From assembly GCF_000835495.1 (NCBI RefSeq), contig NW_015622544.1, positions 4,306,855-4,370,854 of the forward strand: 64,000 nucleotides of DNA, read 5' to 3'. Below the pieces are notes generated by a model that saw only the letters and a program-made list of their open reading frames with translations, did no database searches and was not told where the DNA came from. This DNA is from Cladophialophora immunda (taxonomy: Eukaryota > Ascomycota > Eurotiomycetes > Chaetothyriales > Herpotrichiellaceae). Shown piece after piece: positions 1 to 11,473 of this stretch; position 1 is the first letter of the stretch; each line of letters starts with the position of its first letter. The translations under genes and the position numbers were made by a program.

Positions 1-5
1 GAGGG

Positions 6-1532
6 CTAAAACCAGCCCTCCCTGGACAACCGAGGCTCGATCAGGTGCAATGGAGACGCAAGCGAACGTGCCTCTTCGTCAGTCACCTTGTACAGTCCTG
101 GCAGGACAGCAACCTTGCCTGGACCATTCTGGGGTACCCCTCCCCTGTTGCTAGCCTCCCACTGCCACCGGAACGAAGCGGGCTGCGAAAACAACATGAC
201 CCCTAAGTCGCTGGCTCGTTGCATTATGCCCACCATGCTTCGGAAGCGAGTATTATCCGCTGATCGAGCCCATGGCTCGAAAGCAACGCATAACTTTTCC
301 GCGGCGGCATTGATTCTTTGATCACGCTCTGTAAGATATTCCTCGTCATGCTGCGGCTCTTGCCTCAGGTAGGCCGAGAGGACTCGCCAGTGGGCTAAAG
401 CCTGTGCGAACCCTGTCCGTCTCTTGTCAGCCACGCGAATTCGTCTCAAGCCATGATTTCTCTTACCTGGGTTTTCCGGCGCAGTTTTCAAAGAAGATTG
501 CAACATCATCATATCTCTGGGCAAGAAGGAGTCGTTTGAGTTCTTCGTAAAGTCAATCCGGGACAGGATCAGGTTGGCAATACAATGTTTGATCAACGAG
601 GTAGGTCTGCGAGATGTTCGGATGAGGTTCGATGCCGAGTCAGGCAGATGACTACAGTCCAAGTCTCGCATTTCCGATGCAGCTGTATGGCTAATAGACA
701 CATTGGTTGCATCTCGGTAGAAATTCTCGACGTGCATCTCAATTTGATCCAGGGTGCGGCTGGCCATATTGCGCACAGCCTGATCGGACTCGGATTGTGG
801 CAGGTGTTTTTCCCATGCCCGTGTTTCCACCACGACCACGTCTTCATTGCTGGGGCTTGGATCAGGATGCCTTTTCCCAGACCGGGCAGCTGAGCCAGCA
901 CCGGGAAGGATTTCAGACGCTTTTCTTTTGCGCCTCCGATAAAAGAGAAATGCCGCCAGGCCGACGAGGACAGCACCTCCAATCCCGCATCCCACTGCCG
1001 CTCCTGCCAGATCAGCGGTGCTGTAGCCCTTGCTTATTGTGGGCAGTTCGGTTTGTGTTGGTTGGCCAGCGGGCACAGAAAGTGGAGAGCTTGGTGCCGT
1101 CGCAAAGGAAGCCGTGGAATTCGACGATGACGTAGAGCTGGAAGTTATCGAATATAATGTCGTGGTGGTTTGCGACACAAACGAAGTGGGACTTGGAGAA
1201 GATGCGCTGCTCGTTGCCTCTGCTGGTGCCGCGGCAGGGTTGGCAGTAATGGTGGCGGTAATTGGTATCTGAGCACCAGCGGTATCGTAAACCGTGAAGG
1301 TGGCATCAGCAGAGAAGGGTCCTTTCTCTACTGACAGTGGAACTGAGAAGGTGGCCGTAAGAGTGGCATTTCCTTGCACATTCGTTGCTGCATAGGGGGA
1401 CAATGGAGCCCAGACGACGGCAGTCGGTGTGCCAGCAATGGTTATTGAGGCTTGGACAGTGGTTCCGGCCACTATTGCCAGACTTGGAGGTACAGTTACT
1501 GTAGCAGTGGCTGTGTAGGGGATGGTTGCCAT
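6..1532 (-). CDS. Ser/Thr-rich single-pass membrane protein
   Basis: An uninterrupted frame of about 508 residues runs from an ATG at 1532 to a TAG at 6-8. The first ~110 residues look like a beta-rich extracellular domain. Residues ~110-170 are rich in Ser/Thr/Pro, a likely O-glycosylated stalk. Residues ~175-198 form one hydrophobic helix rich in Gly and Ala, followed by a basic RRRKRK stop-transfer cluster, and ~310 charged residues would be cytoplasmic. This layout resembles fungal wall-stress-sensor-like proteins, but I recognise no named family and assign no function. The frame stays open for a short distance upstream of the ATG without another ATG, and the ATG-initiated form has no clear signal peptide. 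A small 5' exon may therefore be missing from this model. The gene diverges from the Hsp70-like gene at 2062. Confidence 0.7.
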   Translation of the reverse strand: MATIPYTATATVTVPPSLAIVAGTTVQASITIAGTPTAVVWAPLSPYAATNVQGNATLTATFSVPLSVEKGPFSADATFTVYDTAGAQIPITATITANPAAAPAEATSSASSPSPTSFVSQTTTTLYSITSSSTSSSNSTASFATAPSSPLSVPAGQPTQTELPTISKGYSTADLAGAAVGCGIGGAVLVGLAAFLFYRRRKRKASEILPGAGSAARSGKRHPDPSPSNEDVVVVETRAWEKHLPQSESDQAVRNMASRTLDQIEMHVENFYRDATNVSISHTAASEMRDLDCSHLPDSASNLIRTSRRPTSLIKHCIANLILSRIDFTKNSNDSFLPRDMMMLQSSLKTAPENPGKRNHGLRRIRVADKRRTGFAQALAHWRVLSAYLRQEPQHDEEYLTERDQRINAAAEKLCVAFEPWARSADNTRFRSMVGIMQRASDLGVMLFSQPASFRWQWEASNRGGVPQNGPGKVAVLPGLYKVTDEEARSLASPLHLIEPRLSREGWF

Positions 1533-2061
1533 GCTAGCCAACGCACTCAAGCAATAATAACTCCCGACAATGGTGATGGAACACTGGTTCCGAGAGAGTG
1601 GAATAAAACAGAGTGTTGAAAAGGGAAGGAAAGGAAAGAAATGCTTCTGTAGCAGCTCATGGAAGGCTTAGATCGTCGCACCTCCCTGGGACGAAACATG
1701 GCCGCCGCTTTCCGCTAGTACGAGTACTTCACGGACATGTTCCTCGAGAGGAATACGAGCAAGTCGGACCAAATCTGCCTCGCCGCCAGGCTAAGGCAAG
1801 GCTAGGGGAGAGAGAAGAGCGGCAGAGAATCACTAGCATTTCTCCACCTTGATAGGCGCTCACACAGCTGAAACAGAACAGGGGTATGTGCAGGGCAACG
1901 GACATATTAGCGCCTAGGAATTGGACTATCGACGGTTCGTTGAGCAAGGCACGGGATGCGGATTCAAAACTCCTACTCACACACCAAGTATCGCTTTGTT
2001 TCGATCCACGGCTTCCTTGCAATAGACTCAAAGAAGCCTCTGGGCCTGTCCTGCCGAAGAA
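1533..2061. other. Intergenic, divergent promoter region
   Basis: This interval separates two divergently transcribed genes and should hold both promoters. Only short overlapping frames are present, with no RNA gene or repeat that I can recognise. The part next to 1533 may include an unrecognised first exon of the membrane-protein gene. Confidence 0.5.
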
Positions 2062-4001
2062 ATGGAGTCAACACCAGATGTGATCGTTGGAATTGATTTT
2101 GGGATGACCAGTACAGGCGTCGCGTATTCGGCCGGCCCTGAATGGACGAGGCCTGAGACGATTCAGAACTGGCCTGGGAATCTTAGAGGAGGCATCGCAG
2201 ACAAGGTCGACTCGAAAATCGCCTATGATTCGAATGGCGAGATTGTATCCTGGGGTTTTATGGTTGACACCTGCCGCGTCGGTGACAACTTTCGAGTCGA
2301 GGAGCTCTTCAAGCTTTACCTGGATCCTGATTTCAGGGATCCATATGAGGGCGCGCCTTCAGTTCGAGAAGCCCAAAGATGGTTCACCGACTATCTGTCG
2401 TGTCTCTATCAAGCGGTTGAGCGCCATCTGCGGGATACCATCCCCCGATACGAGTCAAAAAGTGTCGAGTTCCGATTCAGCGTTCCCACAACCTGGAAAA
2501 ATCCAGCTATGATCGCCGAGACGAAGCAACTCATTCACAACGCAGGATTCGGGCGGCGCAATCCAAGGGAAACAGTCGAGGTCAGTCTGACAGAAGCAGA
2601 AGCGGCTGCCGTGTACGCATCAAAGCAGCAATATTCTCCCGGGGACGTGTTTTTGGTGTGTGATGCTGGTGGAGGTACATCTGATGTCAATATTCTGAAA
2701 GTCCTGGCCTCAGGGATAGGAGAGACCGAGCTCGAACCCCTGTCATGGGTAGAAGGCCGGGCTATCGGTTCGACATTGATTGATTACCGTATGGAGAAGC
2801 TGATCATTGAGCGTCTGAAGCCGATTCGTGAACAGCTGGCGCTGGATCCGGAGACCGCGGCGTACCGAATGCTGAGAGAAAGCTCGAGGTTTGAAAGCTT
2901 CAAATGCAACCTGGGTGACGAGGCCATGGACTTGCCCTCGCTTAGGCTACCGATCCCCGGGTTGCCCTTTGGGACAAATATCGAATCCGCCCACGTCGAG
3001 GACTCACAGATGATAATCACAAAGCAAGAAGTCCAGGCAATCTTTGACGACCAGGTCGAGAGACTTGCCGATTTGATTGACGAGCAACTGATCCACCTGC
3101 AAAGCACAAAACCTGCCGAGAATATCACTTATATGGTGTTGTCTGGCGGTCTTGGGAGTTCGCCATACCTTCAGAAAAGACTCATGGCTCGCTACAAGGG
3201 CGGAACAAGTCAGTCGCCGAATGCGAAAGATCTGCAAATCCTCCGGGTCCCCAAGCCCCAACTGGCAGTTTGCCACGGACTGGTCCTGGATCGAGTGCAG
3301 CAGATCAAATCAAACCGGTCTGTGTACAAGGAAAGATACTGTCGAAACTCATACGGGGTCGTGGTGAGGCGAGAATACGACCCGAGGTACCATCTTGGCC
3401 AACCCGTCATCATTGATCCCAGGGACAAGAAGATATGGGTGGAGAAGCAGATAGACTGGTTCGTTGTAAAGGTACGTCTGGATAGCGATATCCCACCGAG
3501 AATAAGCGTCGAAGCTGGAAGCTGAGAGCCGAACAGGGCCAGAAGGTCTCAGTACAGAACGGCATCAAGCAACGGTATTCGATGAAAATCCAGCCGGGAA
3601 GCGAACATGTCCCTTGGCAATCGCAGATTGTCATGTCGAGTCTGCCGCCAGAGCAACTTCCCAGCAGCCTGAACAATTCCGGAGCACAGCTCGTGTGCAA
3701 GGTCGAGTCTCAGCTCCCACAAGACATGAAAAGGAAGAACCGGCACTGGTATAACGTCGGTCCCGAGTACCTCCGTGCCGACTTCGACATGCAGGTGCTG
3801 ATCGGACCAGCTGATCTGAAGTTCCAGACCCTCGGTCGAGATGGTGTTATGAGTAGGGGTCACGAGAGCATCGACGTGGAATGGGTTTCGTCCACCAGGG
3901 AGGCGAGTCAACCGGTCATGGCCGAGTTGGAGGGAGCTGATAGCCCTCACATTGCGCAGAAGGGCCAGCGATGGACCCAGCTCAAGTTTGTCAATCGGTG
4001 A
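2062..4001 (+). CDS. Hsp70-fold ATPase, HSPA12-like
   Basis: Two exons, 2062-3471 and 3537-4001, joined in phase 0 across a 65-base GTACGT...CAG intron, encode 624 residues. The actin/Hsp70 ATPase fold is visible: phosphate-1 loop VGIDFGMTSTGVAYS near residue 9, phosphate-2 motif CDAGGGTSD at about residue 200, and adenosine motif VLSGGLGSSPYL at about residue 360. There is no recognisable canonical Hsp70 peptide-binding domain or EEVD tail. This matches the HSPA12-like proteins common and expanded in filamentous fungi, whose substrates are largely unknown. It is probably a cytosolic ATP-dependent regulator or sensor rather than a classical chaperone. The continuity of WFVVK into GQKVS across the junction supports the splice model. 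Such genes often occur in variable regions, which fits the MFS and membrane-protein neighbours. Confidence 0.9.
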
Positions 4002-4706
4002 TGAGCTTGGACCGGGTGGTGGGAATACCTGTGTCGTTGCTGCCGACGCGGATAACCTTGATATGTCTGCCAATGAGATCTGGGTGACTATTTCCTCTGC
4101 CACATTCCGCGTTCATGATCCCAGCACTCTGTGCTTTTGGTCTTCTAGGCCTGGTTCAACCACTTCCGTCTGTCTGTCAGTTTGGCGCTGGCTCTTCGAA
4201 AGAGCGCAATAATTCCGCAACGGTTCCAGGTGAAGTCGGCTGGTTGTGATTGCTAAGAGGCTAGCCATCGAGAGATCACTATATCTTCGCCACTGCAGAT
4301 ACCGGAGTGTTATCTGCATTCCCCTTTCGAGGAGATGGCGTTCCCTGTTCATCGGTCAATGACCGATAGCAGCCCAACCTTAGAAGGCTTAAACTAGGGA
4401 TAGAGCCGAAATACGCGGACCGGGGCATTAAGTGCGACATGATTGGACAGCCTGGTCCAAATCTCCCGGTCCCACTTCCCCATGGACGGCGATAGACGAT
4501 ATGCCAATCTATATGGGGTAATCAAGGTCGTCAGGGTATCTATGAAGACGTACGGTCCAGATCTGCTTACCGAGCGTGGTGATTATTCGAAGATGTCCAG
4601 GAAGACATAAATACTTCTTGCATTGTCGCGAGGAGGTCTCTACCCCTCTATCTCGCAGTCAACACAGATAGAACAACTTGACGCTGTCGAGAGAGCCAAG
4701 GCCACG
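4002..4706. other. Intergenic between Hsp70-like and MFS genes
   Basis: I see no gene here. The frame of the downstream MFS gene is open back to about 4623 but without an ATG, so this stretch is taken as the 3' region of the Hsp70-like gene plus the MFS promoter. Confidence 0.5.
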
Positions 4707-6558
4707 ATGAGTGACAGCAGTGCAATCGCAGAGATAGGAGTGCAGGCAGACCTCCCTCCTGGGACTGTCTTGCTTCATGACCGTGAGTTCCTCACAAACT
4801 ACCCCGGGAGTCCTTTCCATCACCAGCTGACTATTCCCTCTCTGCCGCACAAAGTACAGAAATCGTCGTCAGAGATCGTCCTCCATCCTGTCCCAACAGC
4901 TGATCCAAACGATCCCTTGGTGAGTTTGTACCAACCCTCACACCTCCACGCGCTCTGCTCACTTTTGTTGAAGAACTGGTCCAAATGGCGCAAGGCGCTC
5001 AATTTCGCATTGGCCAACGTCTTCGTCCTCTTCACCTTCGTACTCCTGGATATCTCCTCGGTTGCGTACGGCCCATACACGGTAGAGCTGCACATTACAT
5101 ACTCCACCTTCACAATCGCGTCGGCCGTCGGCTTTGCAGGTCTCGCCATTGGGTGTGTGCTTTTCATCCCGTTTGTCCACAAATATGGCCGCCGGCCAAT
5201 ATACCTCCTGAGCTGCGCCGTGCAGTTTGCCTCGGCAGTATGGTCGGCCAAGATGAACACGCGCGGCGAAATGATCGCTGTGAGCCTGATATCCGGTCTC
5301 GGAGGCGCCCTCAGCGAAACGCTCGTCCAGGTTACCATTGCCGATCTGTTCTTCGTGCATCAGCATGCCACCATGAGTGCCATCTTCTTGCTCGTGCAGG
5401 CCGCAGGCTCCTTCCTAGGCCCTGTTGCCGCCGGGTACGTGGTGGATGCGCAAGGCTGGCGATGGATATGGTGGTGGTGCGCTATCTTCTTGGGTGTTAA
5501 CGTCCTCCTTGTCGGGGCGTTGTTCGAGGAATCCAAGTACATCCCCGAGATAGCTGGCCACCCCCCGACAGCAACAGACCAGACCGAAGTTTTTGCGACT
5601 GACAAATCCAACAAGAACCCCCTGGTGTTTATGGAACAAGACGATTACCACGTCCGTCAGGTCGATATCAAGCCGCGATCATACCGGCAGCGAATGGCGC
5701 TGTTCACCAGGACAGAAGCGTCGGTCAGCCACCATTTCTATCAGCCATTTGTCATTCTTTGCACATTCCCCGCCGTCGCCTATACGGCTCTGACATATGG
5801 ATGCTTGGTGGCTTGGTATGCTGTGATTGTCTCCGTGGTTTCTTCGACCATCATCTATCCGCCTTATAACTTCAGTGCGTCAAGCCTTGGTCTGATGTCC
5901 ATTGCCCCATTTGTGGGCTGCGCACTGGGCAGTATCCTAGGAGGACCGCTCAACGACCGACTGATCAGCTGGCTGGCGAGAAGAAACCGAGGAGTCTTTG
6001 AACCGGAGATGCGTCTCTACATGTCCGTACCAGCAGCAGTCCTCAATGTCGGCGGCATCTTGATTGTGGGACTGGGACTGGCACACGTAAGGACCTCCCC
6101 TGACACCTGTTATTAGTGGTACTGATGCAAGATTCTTCAGGATCTGGCTTGGCCAGCGCTTACCATCGGATTCGCCGTGTTCGGATTCGGATTCGTCATA
6201 ATTGGAGATGCCGCCCTGGCGTACCTGACCGACTGTTATCAGGATGTGAGCTTACCATCCACCTAACCTGCTCAAGTTTAATGATCATTACTGACTGAGC
6301 TGGCAGATCGTTGGTGATGCGCTCGTCGCCGTCGTCTTCGTCAGAAACGGACTGTCCATCGTCATAATGTTCTCCTTGAGCCCCTGGCGTTCTGCACTTG
6401 GGATCCAGAACCTCTTTGTGTGCCTCGCCATGATCGCCCTTGCTATCTTCCTTCTTCCCATTCCACTATTGATCTGGGGAAAGAAGGCCCGCGTCAAGAC
6501 TGCCGAAAAATATCGAATTCTCTCAAATCGCCAGTCGTCGCGACAAACTGTGTCGTAA
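4707..6558 (+). CDS. MFS transporter, DHA1/SVOP-like
   Basis: Three exons, 4707-6086, 6141-6245 and 6307-6558, all joined in phase 0, encode 578 residues. A cytoplasmic N-terminus of ~110 residues precedes about 12 hydrophobic segments. The loop between helices 2 and 3 carries the MFS motif-A signature KYGRRPIYLLS, and a long central hydrophilic loop (~residues 285-345) separates the two halves. Exon 2 restores the helix with GDAALAYLTDCYQ, a stretch typical of fungal polyamine/drug-proton antiporters, and exon 3 supplies the last helices and a basic tail. It is probably a plasma-membrane H+-coupled transporter. The substrate cannot be read from sequence. The ATG at 4707 is the first in-frame ATG; the open frame upstream has only a TTG. 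Confidence 0.9.
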
Positions 6559-8619
6559 TGGTGCAGTGGGGATCAAAACGCCATGGTCAAGAACAGTCTT
6601 TTCGTCCTAAGCGGTGCAGCAAGTGCAATGAAATGAGAAGACCCAGAGTCGAAAGGGACTGTAGGAAGGGGCCTTGACTTCAGATTGTTCCCTCCAAGGT
6701 ACCTACACATACCCACGGCTTTATTTGGTAATGCTGTTACCTCGGGAGCCATCATCGCAGCAATATACGATCGTCAAGAGACGGAGATGTCACATTCGGG
6801 AAATGATATACGGTTACCCTCTAGTTACCTTGCCGCTTGTGCATCCCTTTGTTCCTATATTCCTGACACACGACCGAACAAGACCAACCAACATTACACT
6901 CTGCTCTCCGGCGCTCGAGAGTCTTGTAAAAATATATCAAGGTTTCTTCCTTGACTGAACTTGTAACTATCGATTGTTCTGACCACTGGAGTTACCCGGC
7001 TGAACATTGTTCCATTGGCAAGATCGATATACTACCGAGTATGAATTGCAGGGCACAGTAATGGAAGTCTGACTGGTGTATCCAACATCGACTCTCTGAG
7101 AAGTTGACGTTTGCTATCTTCCCGATATCCGGCTTTGATGCATTTCAAGGTTCAGATATCTTGTGGGTGATTCCCTGTGCCACAGGATCACGCACGCCTT
7201 GGGCAATCCACACGGTCCGCTCTCTGTATGATCCTCGTCCGTGCTGGCTTCCATTGTCGTGTGGCCCGTCCGCTCTGGAGGTTTTCTGGGTCTGTTGGTG
7301 CCCATCTCGCTTCCTGCCATCTAGTCACGCAAAAGAAACCTTCGTTGCTGACTTCGGAAGTTGGCTTAGCAGCTCCAAGTTCGCGAGCTGTTGGGCAGAA
7401 CGTTTTCCGGCCGAGAAGTTGCCTTGTTGCAGGCCTGTTCTCAACTTGTGTTGAAAGTCCATCATCTACTGCAAAGTGAGCAAGTCTCTACATGATATGA
7501 TATGACGAACCTGATAGATCATTGCGAGTCAATGGGAAGGCATGGCATACAGAGACGTCAAGGGACCACCTGCCTGGAATAGCCGACCTGTTACCACGTC
7601 TTTCAGCAGAGTTGCTGTACTTTCCCCGGACGGTTCGGTGCTTTCTGGTCGTGAAGTCTCATCCGACCTGGACATGGGGATTTAGTACGCTGCTCAATGG
7701 AATCGCCGATCGGTGACAGGTGTAGGGCACACGCACAACCATTTGATGTGGTTCAATACCTTTTTCTTCCTCATGCGACACGTCAGACGAACTATGGGTT
7801 TGCGAAACTGGCGGGTCTGGGCCTCCCTTGCCATTATGAGCTGCGCACTTATTTTGCCGACCGAAAGTCTGGAATTGACCGTGGTGCGAGAAGGGGTCAA
7901 TGTGCTCAAGGTGTGAACGGACTGTCCCTAGGGACGAAGTGTGCCATGGGCGTCTGGGTCAATGCTATTTGTCCTTCCCTCTTCCAGCAATTATATATGT
8001 TGTCTCTATTTGTAAGCTGATGGCTGCGGTCGTATGGGCCTAGCTACCATAACACTATCTGGCATAGGGCAGCCGTGTGCCAGATGCATAAGAAGTATTC
8101 TCTGCTGTCGAGGATCGCCTGAACATGCTCCCGCGCCCTCAGAGTCCCAAGGCCAACTTCTATTGATCTGTTACGTCGGCCGAACATAGAGTGTCCTCGC
8201 ACCGTTTGGCAGAATGTATCTTGACTATGTGCCTAAGTCGCCGACCGACCTCGCTCTGGATGGCAAGGGGGTCGTTGAGCGGATCAGGGCTCGATGGAGG
8301 ACCCATGGTCTAGTCGCTCTCAATCTGACCACTCTAGCTGTCAAACTATGACGTGTCTATAGAATCAGCACTGGTATTAGGCCGACACCGTTCAAGCAGG
8401 TTCTACACTGCTATGGTCTATATTAGTTCTTCAATGTACACCAGAGGCGTTCAGGGTTGTGTCTTCCAGTCCCTGCCCACACTATATACTTGGAGAGTAT
8501 AGGTGCCCACCTGGCCCTTCGACTTCATGTCCACTTCCAATCATGTGCCAGAGGTAGGTATGATAACTACCTCCACAACGTCATAATAACGCGTATCGGC
8601 TATACGGTGGCTTGGTCAA
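6559..8619. other. 2 kb without a recognisable gene
   Basis: Only short overlapping frames of about 60-116 codons occur on both strands, with no conserved motif, no consistent splice-joined frame, no tRNA and no clear repeat. It lies between the 3' end of the MFS gene and the 3' end of the Ser-rich membrane protein, so it need hold no promoter. Relics of a decayed gene are possible but not demonstrable by eye. Confidence 0.45.
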
Positions 8620-9558
8620 CTAGTGTCTCCTTTTCATGCATACGCCAATGATCGCCACCAAGAGCGCCGGCAGTCCAATGCCAATCCCAACACCTAATGC
8701 GATCTTGTTGCTGGTCGCCTGGAGCGCGTTGCCTCCATCGGAGTCGCTGGTGGAACTTGCTGAAGCGCTTGTGGGGGAGGGGGAGGAGGAAGAGGAAGTG
8801 GACGACGGCGAAGTCGTGGAAACAGTATTTGTCGCTAGAGTTTCCGTTGGGACCGCTTCCACACTGGAGACCCAGGCTTCGTTAATGAAGACGGTCAGGT
8901 AGCTGGTGCTTTCTGATACGGATGTCGGGTACGCTGGATTGGTGAAATGCGCTGTGCTTGTCGTTGACCAAGAGGAGACACCGTCACAAAGACACACCAC
9001 TCCGCCAATGTTTGAACTGGGATTGCCGTGGCCCGGCCACTGCACCGGCACCATGCATACGTCGGTATAATTCGGGTCTACCGTCAAGACTGCAGAGGTT
9101 TAGAAGGCAATGTCTGAACGACTCACGGAGGTGCTCTCGGATCGTAATGATTGGATCACGATTAGGAGTACTTACGGTGACCAAAAGCGTTTGAACAATC
9201 TGCATCGAAAACGGCCGTCTTATTGTAGCCAGTAGCAACCATGTAGATCCCGCCTGGACAGTAGTCCAAAGTTAGCCAAATTCATCAGTCTTTGACCGCG
9301 ATAACAAGCCGCTTCACCTATGCACCCATCATTGATCGTTGTGAAGACGGCGCCCACGTCGTAAGAGTTGTCTAAGGTCGTGTAAACACATCCATTTGCG
9401 TCGACCGTGACAGTCCGGACCAGGGCGAAGGGGGAACAGTAGGTCCATGAGTCGCCATCGCGTAAGATAGTGTAGATCGAAACTTCGCACTGCGCGACAG
9501 CCTTAAGAGCCCGCAAAGCGCAGCAAATCAAAAGAGTGGTGGTGCGAAGCCACTGCAT
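8620..9558 (-). CDS. Secretory Ser-rich single-pass membrane protein
   Basis: Three exons on the minus strand, 9558-9318, 9253-9176 and 9089-8620, encode 262 residues. Both introns have GT/AG ends, and the reading phase (1, then 1) carries through both. A signal peptide covers residues 1-23 (hydrophobic core TTLLICCAL, cleavage near VAQ). A Cys-containing ectodomain follows, with many aromatic residues and N-glycosylation sites such as NYT and NKT. Next come a Ser/Thr/Pro-rich linker, a Gly-rich transmembrane helix (IALGVGIGIGLPALLVAIIGV) and a very short basic tail, CMKRRH. This is the architecture of many fungal cell-surface proteins of unknown function. I do not recognise the ectodomain. 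The architecture parallels the gene at 6-1532, but without the long cytoplasmic domain. Confidence 0.85.
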
Positions 9559-10222
9559 CCTCTGCGTTGGACAGCTGTCCGAGCCCGATCACCGGTTGAG
9601 AAGAATGAGACACCAGCAAACGTTCTGATGGAGATGAAGAAAGCCATCATCGAATCGTCTCATAGAGCGGGATGTATCTAGGCTCTCCAAGGCTCGCTAG
9701 CGAAGTGCCATCACGCTGGCCAACATCAGGCTGGCGAGGTGCCTCACAGACCGGTTGGGGGTGAGCAGTAGATTGTCCCGCGCCAGCCTCACTTTGCCTC
9801 GAGCGGAGTGATTTTCAGCACTAAGGTTTCGCCCCAAGATTTCAACTGTACCGGTGGAAAGCCTTACAGATTGTCGAGAATTACGTATGTCATAACGTGG
9901 AATCTCCGTCCGGTGTAGGAATGGGAAGCATGATTGAATAGAAAAGAGGGTTGTGGGTGTAAATGGATGGTGAGCAGATGACTTGAAAGGGAGGATGAGA
10001 GGCGCCTTTAAAGCGGCGCAAGTGCTCGTAATTAATAGTGCCTTTAACTCCCAAGCTCCGTATTGCTTGTTGCCAAGCTTCACGACACTTGATGCAGTGG
10101 AGCTGTCGGAGGTCGAACTGCATTGAAGCTCCTCCCACGCTGCGACTGTCACCTCCTTCGACTCTGACCTGCACCGACGCTCGATTGCCTGCAAAGGCTT
10201 CTGTCGGGCACTGCGTTGCAAG
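9559..10222. promoter_or_regulatory. Divergent intergenic region upstream of complex I subunit
   Basis: These 664 bases separate the start of the membrane-protein gene (-) from the start of the complex I subunit gene (+), so both promoters should lie here. Long frames on the minus strand run into the complex I gene and are shadows. No specific factor site is assigned. Confidence 0.5.
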
Positions 10223-11473
10223 ATGCACACCTGCCAACCCTCTACCCTCGCGCTGCGCGCAGCTCGGTCGTCACTAAAACCTAAATCCTTCCGACGAGGA
10301 TACAACCAAGACATCGCTATCACGAGGACGGGCAAACCGATTATAAAACACGCAGGAGGGAGGTCATCGTTAGGAGGCTATACGGTTACTGTGTTTGGTG
10401 CAAATGGGTTCCTCGGAAGATACATCGTGCAGCGGCTTGCGAAGAGAGGATGCCAGGTTGTCGTCCCATACAGAGACGATATGGCAAAGAGACATTTGAA
10501 GCCCACCGGCGACCTGGGAAGGGTTTCATTCATGGAGTTCGACCTGAGGAACACAGAGTCGATTGAGGAGAGTGTGCGACATTCTGACATTGTGTTCAAC
10601 CTGATTGGCAAGAATTACCCGACTAAAAACTTCAGTCTGTGGGATGTCAACGTTGAGGGCGTGGAAAGAATAGCTGAAGCTGTTGCCAAATACGACGTTG
10701 ACAGGTTCATTCACCTCTCGTCGTACAACGCCGACATTGACTCACCATCCGAGTTCTTCAGGTCAAAGGTCAGAACGTCCGGGGACGCGGAGAGCACGAC
10801 GGTTACTGACGCTTCTTACAGGCGAGAGGAGAGCAAGTTGCAAGGCAACTCTTCCCCGAGACCACCATCGTTCGACCGGCACCCTGCTTCGGCTTTGAAG
10901 ACACCCTTTTGCATCGCCTTGCCGGCGTCACCAATTTGATCACCGTGAATAACATGCAGGAACGTTTCAACCCGGTTCATGTAAGTCCGCCTTCATGCTC
11001 CCAACAATTCTTCCACGGCTCTGACTCTACGATGCTAGGCCATCGACATCGGAATGGCCCTGGAAAAGATTGGCTACGATGATACGACCGCGGGCGAGAC
11101 CTTTGAGCTCTACGGCCCCACAAACTACAGCATGCGCGAAATCGCCGAGTTGGTCGACAGGGAAATCCTCAAGGAACGCCGCCACATTGACGTGCCCAAA
11201 GCCCTCCTCAAGCCCATTCTTTATTACCTGAACAAAGTCATTTGGTGGCCAATCATGACAGCGGATCAACTGGAACAAGAGTCACTGGATCAGACGGTCG
11301 AGAAGGGGGCAAAGACGTTCAAAGACCTGGGAATTGAGCCGGCAGAGTTGAGGGATTTGACGTATTTGTACCTGCAAGACTATCGGAGCAGCTCCTACTA
11401 TGATTTGCCGCCAGCAACGGCCAGGGAGAAGAAGGAGGCAAAGAAGTATTTGCACGTTATTGATGATCAGTAG
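10223..11473 (+). CDS. NDUFA9 (nuo-40): NADH:ubiquinone oxidoreductase 39/40-kDa subunit
   Basis: Three exons, 10223-10768, 10822-10980 and 11039-11473, all phase 0, encode 379 residues, about the length of the Neurospora 40-kDa complex I subunit. The basic, Ser-containing N-terminus is a mitochondrial presequence. An atypical short-chain dehydrogenase fold follows, with the nucleotide-binding motif VFGANGFLGRYIV near residue 55. Conserved subunit stretches run over both junctions: FFRSK joins ARGEQVARQLFPETTIVRP, and NPVH joins AIDIGMALEK. In the enzyme this subunit binds NADPH tightly and stabilises the junction of the matrix and membrane arms; it is not catalytic for NADH oxidation. Intron 1 is 53 bases and intron 2 is 58 bases. 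Confidence 0.96.

Noticed and set aside
9697..10335. 212-codon minus-strand frame
   Set aside because: It overlaps the start of the complex I subunit gene and shows no motif; judged an antisense shadow.
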